In this document: piece by piece, positions 26,268 to 35,229 of the stretch
Layout of the letters: the number at the start of each line of letters is the position of its first letter
How positions within the stretch are numbered: position 1 is the stretch's first letter
DNA from: Chamaesiphon sp041738715
GTDB lineage: Bacteria > Cyanobacteriota > Cyanobacteriia > Cyanobacteriales > Chamaesiphonaceae
Assembly (NCBI GenBank): GCA_041738715.1
Contig: JBGSPI010000138.1
Span: 1 to 64,000 of the forward strand
Length of the DNA stretch: 64,000 nt
Direction of reading: 5' to 3'
Translations under genes and position numbers: made by a program
Notes under the pieces: generated by a model
Seen by the model: only the letters and a program-made list of their open reading frames with translations
What the model was told of the DNA's origin: nothing
The model's database searches: none

Positions 26268-27458
26268 TTATAACGCTGATAGAATAAGCCTCATAGCTCT
26301 TAAGCCTTGTTGATAATTAGGGAGTTTGTGTGGAGATAAAGACATTAATTCAACAACAACCTGCCAGTTACTAGACATTGAATCGACCCATGACTCACCC
26401 CAAAGCCCAACATAAAAAGTACTGTGCCTAGCATATTTTCTATATTTTTCTGTTTTTCTGCCTAGATATTCTTGAACTTGCTTTGATTTAATATCTATCC
26501 CTTGAATGATACTCTTCAAGTATGCTAGTGATAACAAAATCAATAGATTACTCAAGCGATCACCTGTTAAATTAGTCTGTTCTAAGTTGTATCCTCCACC
26601 CTTAAAGTCTCTGAACATTGTCTTGTTGCGCTTTTTACGTCGGGAGACCCGACGAGTGCGCACCGCTTCCTCAATTCCAAATCTTTTAGAGTAAGCATCA
26701 ACTGCTATCTGCAGATCTAACAAACTTGTTAGAATATACCAAGGTTCTTTCGTAGTAATATTTCGATATTTACCCAGCCATTTACCTGCTAGATTAAATC
26801 CTTTAATCGGCGCAGTTTTTCTAATTGTTATTTCTCGGTCAAAAAAGCTGTTCCCTGGTTCTAATCCTAGCAATTTTAGTTCAGTCCACAACTCTGATTC
26901 AGTCTTGACACAAACATTCTTTTTTAGTCGTAAGCAGAACCCTACTTTCCGATCTCTGAGCCAGTTAGCGAGAGTAACACTACAAAATTCACGATCCCCT
27001 AACACGAGTAATTTATAACTTGACAAGGCGGTGAATACTGGCGTTAATACTAATTGTTGTTTTTCTAATGTACTGTTGCCTTGTTGGTCAAGCATTTTCC
27101 AATAAATAGGAATAGCTCTGTTTCGCCAAATCATGCTGACCATCAAAATATTATTTGATTGCCACTTAGTTCGGTCTATTGCTAAATATATAATATTATT
27201 CTGGTTAACACTGCCGGCAATCCAATCAATTATTAATGACAACCACATATCATCTAAATTCCATTTGTCATCTGATAAGAATCTCTGAACTTTTTTTCTT
27301 CTACTTTCAAATTTAATCGGCATTGCCAGTTTCGTTGCAATGCTTTCCAGTGTGACTTCTTTAATCGATTGCACTACTTGAATTAATAAAATTGCCAATA
27401 GGTAATTAGCTCGTGTGAGATTTTCTGACAAATGAGTATGATATGATTTTAAGATCAT
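26268..27458 (-). CDS. IS4-family DDE transposase
   Basis: 396 residues. First catalytic Asp in IYLAIDRTKW (about 93), second in LLVLGDREFCS (about 154), and the Y-(2)-R-(3)-E-(6)-K region at DAYSKRFGIEE (Glu about 256). In related transposases IEE is followed at once by M-F-R-D-F-K; here 16 residues (AVRTRRVSRRKKRNKT) intervene, encoded by a 48-bp palindrome-containing insert (26619-26666). The reading frame is kept, but spacing between catalytic Glu and the following Lys is stretched, so activity is doubtful. C-terminus ends 20 bases from the left end of the element. Confidence 0.9.
   Translation of the reverse strand: MILKSYHTHLSENLTRANYLLAILLIQVVQSIKEVTLESIATKLAMPIKFESRRKKVQRFLSDDKWNLDDMWLSLIIDWIAGSVNQNNIIYLAIDRTKWQSNNILMVSMIWRNRAIPIYWKMLDQQGNSTLEKQQLVLTPVFTALSSYKLLVLGDREFCSVTLANWLRDRKVGFCLRLKKNVCVKTESELWTELKLLGLEPGNSFFDREITIRKTAPIKGFNLAGKWLGKYRNITTKEPWYILTSLLDLQIAVDAYSKRFGIEEAVRTRRVSRRKKRNKTMFRDFKGGGYNLEQTNLTGDRLSNLLILLSLAYLKSIIQGIDIKSKQVQEYLGRKTEKYRKYARHSTFYVGLWGESWVDSMSSNWQVVVELMSLSPHKLPNYQQGLRAMRLILSAL
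26619..26666. repeat. 48-bp insert with CGTCGGG-AGA-CCCGACG hairpin inside the transposase gene
   Basis: Exactly 48 bases separate the GAG-GAA (Glu-Glu) and ATG-TTC (Met-Phe) codons that adjoin in related transposases. It contains a perfect 7-bp stem (26638-26644 and 26648-26654). Its GC and Arg/Lys-rich translation differ from the AT-rich element around it. This looks like a small dispersed repeat that landed in frame. Confidence 0.6.
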
Positions 27459-27563
27459 TTAATTGTTTTTTGGGTAAGAAGTCTTCTTACCCTATCTTTT
27501 TATCAGCAATTTGTCTAGAGTTGTTTCCCTCTCTGGTTTTTAGGCGACCTGTCGCCCCGTCAG

Positions 27564-27572
27564 TTAATAATT
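27564..27572. repeat. right target-site duplication TTAATAATT
   Basis: Identical to 26239-26247 and directly abutting the CAG end of the element. An AT-rich TTAATAATTAATAATT stretch was the target. Confidence 0.85.
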
Positions 27573-27770
27573 AATAATTGGGTTGTTAGGGCCGGAAGAT
27601 CCACACACCTATTCTTGGTTAGATTAGGTGATGGTAAATGGGTATAGAGTGTCGAAAAGTTTAAATTGGTGAAATCTCCTGCTACTCTGATAAGGGTTAA
27701 CTGTGTTATCGATCGACAGATTTCTTCTCGATTGTGTCGCACTGTAGATTTTAAGGAGTAAATGATCGTT

Positions 27771-28370
27771 ATGGTAAGAACAGCATCGACAATGTTGCCG
27801 TTGGGCGTAACTGCTCCAGATTTTAACCTGACGGATGTAGTCAGTGGGACATCGATTTCGCTAGAAAGCTTTGCGGGCAAACAAGCATTACTAGTGATGT
27901 TTATTTCGGTTCACTGTCCATTTGTCAAGCATGTTCAAGCTCAATTAGCCGAGATTGGTAAAGACTATCTCCCGCAGGGTTTAGGGATAGTGGCAATTAG
28001 TCCTAATGATATCGATAAATACCCGGATGATGCACCTGAGCATCTTGTGGCTTTAGCCCACAGTGCGCCCTTTAATTTTCCAGTCTGTTATGACCCAACC
28101 CAGGCGGTTGCTAAGGCTTACACCGCAGCGTGTACACCCGATTTTTTCCTATTCGATCGCGATCGATATCTTGCCTATCGCGGACAGTTAGATGATAGCC
28201 GTCCGTCTAATGGTAAACCAGTTACTGGAGCAGATCTACGTCAGGCAATTGATTCACTCTTGGCTGGCAAAGAAGTAGATCCCAATCAACGCCCCAGTAT
28301 TGGCTGTAATATCAAGTGGATTCCAGGTAATGAACCTGAATATTTCACAGGAGTCAGAGCGGAGGAGTAG
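27771..28370 (+). CDS. thioredoxin-fold (AhpC/TSA-like) protein
   Basis: About 199 residues. Peroxiredoxin/TlpA-like start (LPLGVTAPDFNLTDVVSGTS), FAGKQALLVMFISVHCPFVKH with a single conserved Cys in place of CxxC, and PDFFLFDRDRYLAYRGQLDD. Near the C-terminus GCNIKW carries a second conserved Cys. This subfamily of thioredoxin-like proteins is common in cyanobacteria; thiol peroxidase or disulfide role is inferred. An AAGGAG lies 12 bases before this ATG and 3 bases before an earlier ATG at 27762; I prefer the later one because family members begin M-V-x-T-x-S-T-M-L-P-L-G. Confidence 0.8.
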   Translation: MVRTASTMLPLGVTAPDFNLTDVVSGTSISLESFAGKQALLVMFISVHCPFVKHVQAQLAEIGKDYLPQGLGIVAISPNDIDKYPDDAPEHLVALAHSAPFNFPVCYDPTQAVAKAYTAACTPDFFLFDRDRYLAYRGQLDDSRPSNGKPVTGADLRQAIDSLLAGKEVDPNQRPSIGCNIKWIPGNEPEYFTGVRAEE

Positions 28371-28473
28371 GGAGTAGGGGTAGATGGATCGTGAATAGAT
28401 AATCTTCAACTTTCATGGTGGGGGTGCCCGCCTGCAAGTTGATGATTATTTTTAGCCCTTTCGCCCCTATTCA

Positions 28474-29094
28474 CTAACCCCCCAACATCCCCACAAAATT
28501 AGATAAAATCTGCAAGCCAATGGTGGCAGATTTTTCGGGATGAAATTGGACTGCCATCAGATTGTCTTGGGCAATTGCGGCGGTGACAGTCTGCGTTCCG
28601 TGGGTGACTGTTGCCGCTTGAACTGGATCGATCGGATCGACGTAATAGGAGTGAACAAAATAAACCCACGCAGCGGGGTCTATTTGCCCCCACAACGGAC
28701 AGTTTGGCTGAGTAAGGTGGAGTTGATTCCAACCCATCTGGGGGATAGTTAAGCCTGGTTCTGGTTGAAATTTACGAACGCTACCAGGAATGATTCCTAG
28801 TCCAGGTTCTTGCCCTTCCTCAGATCGATCGAATAAAATCTGCAAGCCTAGGCAAATGCCCAAAAATGGTTTACCAGTTGCCACGATATCTTGGAGGGGT
28901 TTTGTTAAATCCAAGTCACGAATTCTTTGAACGGCTGGATCGAAGGAACCAACACCTGGCAAGACAACCCCATCTGCTGCAAATAATTCGGATGGGACAT
29001 GGGTGATGAATGGTTCTGCTCCAGCCAGTTTTAATGCCTTACAAACAGAATGCAAGTTTCCCATGTCATAGTCTACAACAGCGATTTTTACCAT
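28474..29094 (-). CDS. hisH: imidazole glycerol phosphate synthase, glutamine amidotransferase subunit
   Basis: 206 residues from the ATG at VKIAVVDYDMGNLHSVCKAL. Class I glutaminase: GVVLPGVGSFD, nucleophile in FLGICLGLQILFD, and VQFHPEKSATIGLQIL with catalytic His and Glu. With HisF it makes IGP and AICAR in histidine synthesis. The frame stays open upstream to 29160, but those 22 codons translate a small dispersed repeat (29127-29155) and are not part of the family, so I reject that start. HisF is not in the window. Confidence 0.92.
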   Translation of the reverse strand: MVKIAVVDYDMGNLHSVCKALKLAGAEPFITHVPSELFAADGVVLPGVGSFDPAVQRIRDLDLTKPLQDIVATGKPFLGICLGLQILFDRSEEGQEPGLGIIPGSVRKFQPEPGLTIPQMGWNQLHLTQPNCPLWGQIDPAAWVYFVHSYYVDPIDPVQAATVTHGTQTVTAAIAQDNLMAVQFHPEKSATIGLQILSNFVGMLGG

Positions 29095-29126
29095 AGGGAG
29101 ATGGGAGATAGTTCGGCTCATTTCGG

Positions 29127-29155
29127 CTTCTGCGAAGGCAGACGCTACGCGAACG
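29127..29155. repeat. small dispersed repeat upstream of hisH
   Basis: Reads CTTCTGCGAAGGCAGACGCT then ACGCGAACG; on the other strand this is the GCGTAGCGTCTGCCTTCGC core also found (variant) from 2116. It lies 33 bases upstream of the hisH start and is in frame with it, giving a false N-terminal extension. Confidence 0.65.
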
Positions 29156-29202
29156 CTCAATGCAAGCCGCTTAGTACAAGTGGGAAATGGGAGAATAACA
29201 AC

Positions 29203-29887
29203 TTACGTTATTATTGCGCTGCTGGGTGGTGTGGAGTCAGTTAGTGTAGGACGAATGCACAGATAGATTAGTCCGCCAAATAAAGGAATTAAGGATAATA
29301 GCTGAACTCGTCGAGGATTTGTAAAGTTTCGACGAGGAATATCATCTTTAATCAAGATCGGCAATAGATAAGACTAGTAAACAAAAATCTAGACTCATTA
29401 CATGAATAAATCTACTTGTTTGCCACTGCCGGACAAAATCTGTCCAGTCGCCTTGACTGATGCCATATATCATTAATCCAATCGTGCCGATCGACAACAA
29501 TAAGCCCAACCAGCGCGAGTCCACCAGCTTAATTATACCATTGCGTTCATTAATCGGATGGGAGTTGGGTTTGCGCAAGACTAGATAGGGTAAAATGGCA
29601 AATGCACCCACCGCAAAAGATGCAGCACTAAATAAACCAGCCGAAAGCTGTTGAGTTTTGCCGTCAATTAGCATCAGTGCAGCGTAAACCAGTGGTAAAA
29701 TGCCCATCAGATTAAATAGAGCAATAACTAGTGGATTAATTCCTACCCATTTACCAGTTGAGAGGGCGATAATTAGTTGAAGATTGTCAGTTCGATCTGG
29801 TGGTGCGAGAAAAAATGCATAGCCAACAAATCCTAACCATAGTAATCCCAGAATAGCTTGATCGATCGAGATTAGTCTATTGGTCAT
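29203..29887 (-). pseudogene. integral membrane protein gene with a frameshift near its 3' end
   Basis: The first frame (start 29887, stop 29348) encodes several membrane helices (LGLLWLGFVGYAFFLAPPDR, IALFNLMGILPLVYAALMLI, GLFSAASFAVGAFAILPYLV) and reaches GDWTDFVRQWQTSRFIHVMS-LDFCLLVLS, then stops. Reading continues in the +1 frame as LPILIKDDIPRRN...LLSLIPLFGGLIYLCIRPTL to a stop at 29203, which is what the C-terminus of this cyanobacterial family looks like. A one-base slip within about 29363-29372 explains it. It could be a true pseudogene, a sequencing error or a truncated but working protein. Its start overlaps the end of hrcA. Confidence 0.7.
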
Positions 29888-31028
29888 GGCTGATGGCATC
29901 CGAAATATAATCAGCGGCAGATTGCACTAGAGCAATCGTATTTTCGTAGAGCATTCGTTTGGGACCAAGTACTCCTACACTGCCAACGGGAACTGAATCC
30001 TGATGATAGGTAGTAGAGATTAGCGTACAAGTTTGCATTGGTTCGAGCGGATTTTCGGTACCGATTCTAATCCTAATTTTTGACTGGCGATCGAGAGCGC
30101 GATCGGTGGAAGAATTAACCTCAATTTTGTGCGGATCGAAGATTAGCTGCCAAAGTTGGTCTTGTTCTGATTCTAATAGGTGTAATAGTGTTTTAACTTG
30201 TTGCAATTCAGAAAATTCCGGCTGACGCAAGACTTCCGCAATACCTCGAATCATGATTTGGGATGAGTGAACTGGTTTAAATTGTCGAGATAAGTCGCTC
30301 AATAGAGTACTAACTAGATCGATATAATGCTGAAATTCTCGATCGAGTTCGCTCCAGTCTAATGTTGATATTTCAGGAAGAGATCGACCGCGCAATTTAC
30401 TATTGAGAAAGTTTGATAGAATATGCAACTCTCTTGTAAGTAAATCTTCCTCGATTGGCTCTACTTGTGTGGGTGGTAGCTGCATCAAAATCGAGTGAGT
30501 CTGATAGGAATCTAACACCACAATTAGCATCACTTTTGTGACTTCTACTTGTACAAACTGAATATGCTTAATGGTTGAATGCTGAGTCTGTGGCAGGGTA
30601 ATCATTGTAATGTAGCCACTTAAGGTCGCTAGTACTTCTGCAGCACCTCGCAAAACTGCTTCTAAACTCCACCCCTCCCAATCGAGTTTATCATGAAACA
30701 ATTCTTCGACTTGACGACCGATATCTGGTGACGGTATCAGCGGAGTTGGTTCGCGGAGGTTTCCTCCGCTTGAACCATACCCAAGTAATCGATCGACATA
30801 TAGTCGATAACCAGAATCAGAGGGAATTCTTCCCGCAGAAGTATGTGGTTGATACAACAATCCAGCTTTTTCTAAGGTTGTAAATCCACTGCGAATTGTG
30901 GCTGGGCTAACATTTAAGTTATAGCCTTCGACCAAGGTTTTTGAACCAACAGGTTCAGCAGTGGCAATATACTGACGGATCGTTGCCCACAAAATCTGTT
31001 GATGACGCTGATTTAAGTCAAAAGACAT
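29877..31028 (-). CDS. hrcA: heat-inducible transcription repressor HrcA
   Basis: 383 residues. N-terminal winged helix (LNQRHQQILWATIRQYIATA, EPVGSKTL, LNVSPATIRSGFTTLEKAGL, QPHTSAGRIPSDSGYRLYVD) and the large C-terminal sensor domain ending VGVLGPKRMLYENTIALVQS. HrcA represses groE operons through CIRCE. No CIRCE (TTAGCACTC-N9-GAGTGCTAA) was seen in the window, so its targets are elsewhere. It starts 2 bases after the rhodanese stop and overlaps the next gene. Confidence 0.93.
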   Translation of the reverse strand: MSFDLNQRHQQILWATIRQYIATAEPVGSKTLVEGYNLNVSPATIRSGFTTLEKAGLLYQPHTSAGRIPSDSGYRLYVDRLLGYGSSGGNLREPTPLIPSPDIGRQVEELFHDKLDWEGWSLEAVLRGAAEVLATLSGYITMITLPQTQHSTIKHIQFVQVEVTKVMLIVVLDSYQTHSILMQLPPTQVEPIEEDLLTRELHILSNFLNSKLRGRSLPEISTLDWSELDREFQHYIDLVSTLLSDLSRQFKPVHSSQIMIRGIAEVLRQPEFSELQQVKTLLHLLESEQDQLWQLIFDPHKIEVNSSTDRALDRQSKIRIRIGTENPLEPMQTCTLISTTYHQDSVPVGSVGVLGPKRMLYENTIALVQSAADYISDAISHDQ

Positions 31029-31030
31029 AT

Positions 31031-31369
31031 TTAGTATTTTGGTAAACTTGGATCGACATGATTGCTATAAGCATCAATCCCGCCAATGATATTATTAACT
31101 TGGGTAAATCCTTGCGAAATTAGCCACTGACACATTTGTGCAGATCGCATCCCATGATGACATAAAACAAAAGTTTCGGTATCTTTATCTAATATTGTAT
31201 AAATTTCTGGCGACCATTGGTTATGTTCGCTCAAGGGCAAATTAATAAATCTTGGCAGTTGGACAAGTGCCAATTCTTGAGGTTCGCGGACATCGACAAA
31301 TTGGAATGTTTGCTCGTTATCTGCCAGCTTGATGGCTAATTCGCTAACGGTAATTTCATTAAAACTCAT
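31031..31369 (-). CDS. single-domain rhodanese-like protein
   Basis: 112 residues, one rhodanese domain: FQFVDVREPQELALVQLPR, INLPLSEHNQW, and active-site loop FVLCHHGMRSAQMCQWL with Cys. Ends GGIDAYSNHVDPSLPKY, a typical ending. It would transfer sulfane sulfur (thiosulfate or persulfide). Stop is 2 bases before the hrcA start, so the two are co-transcribed. Confidence 0.88.
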   Translation of the reverse strand: MSFNEITVSELAIKLADNEQTFQFVDVREPQELALVQLPRFINLPLSEHNQWSPEIYTILDKDTETFVLCHHGMRSAQMCQWLISQGFTQVNNIIGGIDAYSNHVDPSLPKY

Positions 31370-31413
31370 AGTTTAGCTGTAACAGGGATAAGGGGTAGTA
31401 TAATCACTAACTT

Positions 31414-33699
31414 TTATGATAGTGCTGAAGGTCGAAATCTTTTCAGGCGGAAGGCATTAGTCACTACCAATACGGAACTCAATGCCATTGCTCCAGCCGC
31501 GAGAATCGGAGTGAGTAACCAGCCGAAGATCGGGTAAAATAAGCCTGCGGCAATCGGGATGCCCAGGATATTAAAAATAGAGGCAAAAAAGAGATTTTGC
31601 TTGATGTTAGTCAAAGTTGCCCGACTGAGTTCGATCGCGGTAATAATTGTCTGTAAGTCTGACGAAATAATGGTCACGTCGCTAGCGGCGATCGCAATAT
31701 CTGTACCTGTGCCCATGGCGATTCCCACATCTGCACCAGCTAAGGCTGGCGCATCATTGATTCCGTCCCCCACCATTGCCACAATTGGTCGATGTTTACG
31801 TTTGCTACTGAATTGTAATGTCCGAATTACATCAGCCTTGCCCTGGGGTTTGACTTGAGCAAACACCCGATTGATGCCGACTTTATGAGCCAATCTTTCT
31901 GCATTAGTCAGATTATCTCCAGTCAGTAGGACGACTTCTAAGCCTAGTTGTTTCAATTTCGTGACTGTGGCGATCGCCGTAGATTTGACGGCATCAGTAA
32001 TCCCCACAATACCAGCAATCTCACCATCGATCGCTAGCCAGATAACAATTTTTCCTTCCGTTTCCCATTGGTGTTGATAGGTAGCTAAAATTTGTTGATT
32101 GGCAATCTGCATCACACCATGAACTGATAGAGTGGCAATCCATTCACTCGAACCAATTTGGACTAATTTACCATTAACAATTCCCTGTACACCACTCCCA
32201 ACAATCGCTTTAAATCCGGTGACGGGGATCATCCCTAACTGCTTCGACGTGGCATATTCCACAATCGCATGAGCGAGGGGGTGTTCGGAAAGATCTTCTA
32301 CTGATGCGGCTAATTGCAGCACATTTAATTCATCTCCATGATAACTATCCACCACGGGGATAAAATCAGTAACCACGGGTTTACCAATTGTCAGAGTACC
32401 CGTCTTATCAAACACGATCGTATTGACTCGATCGAGTAACTCTAAACTTGTGCCACTTTTAATTAAAATTCCTTGTGTGGCACCTTGCCTTGTTCCCGCC
32501 ATAATCGCCGTTGGCGTGGCTAAACCCAAGGCACAGGGACAGGAAATCGTTAATACACCTACTCCAGTGATCGATCCCATCGCTAGATCCCCTGTGAATA
32601 CCCACCACAAAACTACAGTCAAGACCGAGATTGCAATCGCCATCGGCACGAAATATCCGGCGATTCGATCGGCTAATCGGTGAATTGGTACTCGATCTGC
32701 CTGTGTTTCCGCAACTAGTTGGATAATTTGGGCAAGAAATGTCTCAGCACCAATTTTCGTGACTTGAATATTCAAATTCCCCGTATGATTGAGGGTTGAA
32801 CCAATTACCTCATCGCCGATTTGTTTGGTAATTGGTTGACTTTCCCCCGTCACCATTGACTCATCCACCATCGATTCTCCCGCAATAATTTTGCCATCAA
32901 CCGGGATCATCTCGCCGGGGCGAACTGTCACAATATAACCCACCTGGATCAGTTCGATCGGGATCGTCACTTCTTCCCCGTCTTCAATCACTCTGGCTAC
33001 CTGTGGCTGAAGATGGGCGAGTTTTTCAATGGTGTTAACTGTTTGCCCTTGTGCCTGTTGTTCGAGTTGTTTACCTAACAAACTCAGGGTAATCACCACC
33101 GCCACAGTTTCATAATATAAATATGGGTGAGGCTGCTGTGAGTTGCTAATCAATTGCGGCGCAAAGGTGCCTAGCAGCGAATATAAATAGGTGGCACCCG
33201 TGCCTAGGGCAATTAGGGTGTTCAGATTCGATCGTCGGTGTCTGGCAGCTTTCCAGGCACCAGTGAGAAATGAGTAGCCGCACCAAAATTGGACTGGTGT
33301 AGCCAGAATTAACTGACCGATCGGATGATCTAACCAGTCAGGCATCCAACTAATTTCGAGATCGAGCATCATCGGTAACGAACCGATCGTCAGGAGTACG
33401 CTGGCAACAATCCCTGTGAGGAGTTTGAAATCGATATCGTCCTCTTCAATCTGTCCGCGCCGGGGTAAAATCACCGAGTTCGCAATTTCGATCGGGATTG
33501 CTTGATAGCCAGCAGTTGTCACCGCTTGAATAATTGCTTCAACGTTCGTTTTCTGCCGATCGTAGCCAACGGTGGCTTGTTCTAAGGCAAAATTTACATT
33601 TGACCTAATTACCCCCGGTACATGAGCGATCTCCGCTTCGATCGTCTTAGCACAAGTGGTACAACTCATCCCGCCCAATTTCAAGCCGAGGCTTTCCAT
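31414..33699 (-). CDS. copper-translocating P1B-type ATPase
   Basis: 761 residues. One N-terminal HMA domain (GMSCTTCAKTIEAEI), membrane helices, TGES in SMVTGESQPI, CPC in VLTISCPCALGLATPTAIMA (Cu+ path), phosphorylation motif FDKTGTLTIGKP, SEHPLAHAIVEYA, and hinge MVGDGINDAPALAGADVGI. CPC with these flanks fits Cu+ export or thylakoid import (CopA/PacS/CtaA types); which cannot be read from sequence. Preceded by a separate HMA protein 10 bases upstream, its likely metallochaperone. Confidence 0.93.
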   Translation of the reverse strand: MESLGLKLGGMSCTTCAKTIEAEIAHVPGVIRSNVNFALEQATVGYDRQKTNVEAIIQAVTTAGYQAIPIEIANSVILPRRGQIEEDDIDFKLLTGIVASVLLTIGSLPMMLDLEISWMPDWLDHPIGQLILATPVQFWCGYSFLTGAWKAARHRRSNLNTLIALGTGATYLYSLLGTFAPQLISNSQQPHPYLYYETVAVVITLSLLGKQLEQQAQGQTVNTIEKLAHLQPQVARVIEDGEEVTIPIELIQVGYIVTVRPGEMIPVDGKIIAGESMVDESMVTGESQPITKQIGDEVIGSTLNHTGNLNIQVTKIGAETFLAQIIQLVAETQADRVPIHRLADRIAGYFVPMAIAISVLTVVLWWVFTGDLAMGSITGVGVLTISCPCALGLATPTAIMAGTRQGATQGILIKSGTSLELLDRVNTIVFDKTGTLTIGKPVVTDFIPVVDSYHGDELNVLQLAASVEDLSEHPLAHAIVEYATSKQLGMIPVTGFKAIVGSGVQGIVNGKLVQIGSSEWIATLSVHGVMQIANQQILATYQHQWETEGKIVIWLAIDGEIAGIVGITDAVKSTAIATVTKLKQLGLEVVLLTGDNLTNAERLAHKVGINRVFAQVKPQGKADVIRTLQFSSKRKHRPIVAMVGDGINDAPALAGADVGIAMGTGTDIAIAASDVTIISSDLQTIITAIELSRATLTNIKQNLFFASIFNILGIPIAAGLFYPIFGWLLTPILAAGAMALSSVLVVTNAFRLKRFRPSALS

Positions 33700-33709
33700 A
33701 GTCTAATCA

Positions 33710-33910
33710 TCAAGGATTACTAACTGTATATCCAGCTTTGACGATCGTCTCCGCCAGCGTCGTTGCAGGCAAGTCACTGTCAATCTGGACTTGTTTAGTC
33801 TGTGGATCGGCAGAAACTATCGCTTGGGGATCGATCAAGTAAATTGCTTGACCGATCTTATCAGCACAAGCACTACAAGCCAAGTCGGGAACCTTAAAAT
33901 TTAATTGCAT
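33710..33910 (-). CDS. HMA-domain copper chaperone (Atx1-like)
   Basis: 66 residues, a single ferredoxin-like HMA domain with the metal site VPDLACSACADKIGQAI (CxxC) and the later AGYTV turn. Small cyanobacterial Atx1 delivers Cu+ to the ATPases CtaA and PacS. Ends 10 bases before the ATPase start on the same strand, supporting one operon. A His often found near the C-terminus of cyanobacterial Atx1 (loop 5) is not present; the corresponding region reads KAGYTVSNP. Confidence 0.82.
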   Translation of the reverse strand: MQLNFKVPDLACSACADKIGQAIYLIDPQAIVSADPQTKQVQIDSDLPATTLAETIVKAGYTVSNP

Positions 33911-34077
33911 GATCGTCCATCAGCGGGATAATGTCTCAAGTTTAGCTTGTCTACAGTGGTTGGTGAACTAGTAGTAAAATTTATTATCGATTTGTACAAG
34001 ATTGAGCTACAATTTGCAGCAAATTGGATCGCAACTGTGCCACAACTGCGACACCAGCGAACATTTGGGCGATCGCC

Positions 34078-35229
34078 ATGACGTTTAAGCGCAAAACTCA
34101 ACCGATGCATCAGTTCCATTCCTCACAAGATGATTTGCCATCTGTCCCACTTGGAAGAGCAACTTCAGTGAGTGCGCGATTGCCATTGTTCATTCTCTGC
34201 TGTAGTCTGGCGATCGGGGCAATCTGGTTTGGGCAACAAACTAGTGTTAGACAACTAGATTGGAAAATTCGGCAACTCAACCAGCGGATTACCAAACTGC
34301 CAGCCAAGAGTATTGCTCCAGCCGATCGCCTGAGCCTTGAAAAAGAACAAATTAGCCTCGAACGCGATCGCATTAATACCCAAAATGGGATCTACAACTT
34401 ATTATTTCAGGGTCTTGGTGCCACCATTTTAGGTGGATTTATGTACACTGGCTGGCAATATTTAAGACGTAATGAAGACCAAGTTCAAAATGCCAACGCG
34501 CATCTGATCACCACTAGATTTAGTCAAGCAATTACTCATCTAGCCAGTGACAAAATTGCTGTCCGGCTGGGCGGGATTTATACCCTTGAACGGCTGGCTC
34601 AAGAGTCTCCAGCAGAACACTGGATGGCGATCGAAGTGCTGACAGCCTTTGTGCGCGAACATTCAGCTAGACAAACAGCACAAAGTCAGCAATTGCTACT
34701 TAATACCGCAGACCCTAAACTCGATCGCAAGCTGCCACGATTACCCCGCATTCCGACGGATATTCAAGCAGTTATGACTGTCCTGGCACGGCGAGATGTC
34801 ACCAGAGACAGGCAAGATCGGGCAATCGAACTCAAGGAAAGTAATTTGCGTGCGGCGGATTTAAATGGGGTAGAGTTAGAGGGTGCAGATCTGTGGAAAG
34901 TCAATCTGCGTGAAGCCCAATTGTGGCAAGCTAAATTAGCCGGAGCTTTTCTAGGGCGAGCTAATCTTAGTGAGGCAAGTTTGTGGAAAGCAGACCTCGC
35001 AGGAGCTTATCTGTGGAAAGCTAATCTCGCTGGAGCTAATCTCAGCGAAGCAAATTTGGAGCAGGCAAATCTGGAAGGCTCAAATCTCAAGGGTGCCAAT
35101 CTGCAACAAGCTAACCTGATTAATACCGATCTCCGCAAAGCCATCGGTCTCACCCACCAACAACTCAGCACTGCGATTTATGATGAAACAACACAATTAC
35201 CGGATTACTTGCAATTCATGAGTAGTTGA
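34078..35229 (+). CDS. membrane protein with pentapeptide repeats
   Basis: About 383 residues. Two membrane helices (LPLFILCCSLAIGAIWFGQ and LLFQGLGATILGGFMYTGWQ) bracket a coiled segment (about 55-95), followed by a helical domain seen in other cyanobacterial proteins (TTRFSQAITHLASDKIAVRL, GGIYTLERLAQESPAEHW) and a C-terminal right-handed beta-helix of A(D/N)LxX repeats (about 270-365, ADLNGVELEGADLWKVNLRE). The GGIYTLERLA module with pentapeptides is a common combination; role unknown. Start chosen at the ATG before TFKRKTQPM; a TTG at 34024 and an ATG at 34105 are alternatives. Confidence 0.78.
   Translation: MTFKRKTQPMHQFHSSQDDLPSVPLGRATSVSARLPLFILCCSLAIGAIWFGQQTSVRQLDWKIRQLNQRITKLPAKSIAPADRLSLEKEQISLERDRINTQNGIYNLLFQGLGATILGGFMYTGWQYLRRNEDQVQNANAHLITTRFSQAITHLASDKIAVRLGGIYTLERLAQESPAEHWMAIEVLTAFVREHSARQTAQSQQLLLNTADPKLDRKLPRLPRIPTDIQAVMTVLARRDVTRDRQDRAIELKESNLRAADLNGVELEGADLWKVNLREAQLWQAKLAGAFLGRANLSEASLWKADLAGAYLWKANLAGANLSEANLEQANLEGSNLKGANLQQANLINTDLRKAIGLTHQQLSTAIYDETTQLPDYLQFMSS

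Larger units (their letters stand above)
26248..27563. mobile_element. complete IS4-type insertion sequence, 1316 bp
   Basis: Ends are inverted repeats: CTGTCGGGGCGACAAGTCGC at the left and, read inward from the right, CTGACGGGGCGACAGGTCGC (18 of 20 identical). Both sides carry the 9-bp duplication TTAATAATT. One transposase gene fills the element on the minus strand. The 9-bp duplication and CTG ends fit the IS10-like branch of the IS4 family, while the transposase is of the cyanobacterial AIDRTKW type. Confidence 0.9.
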
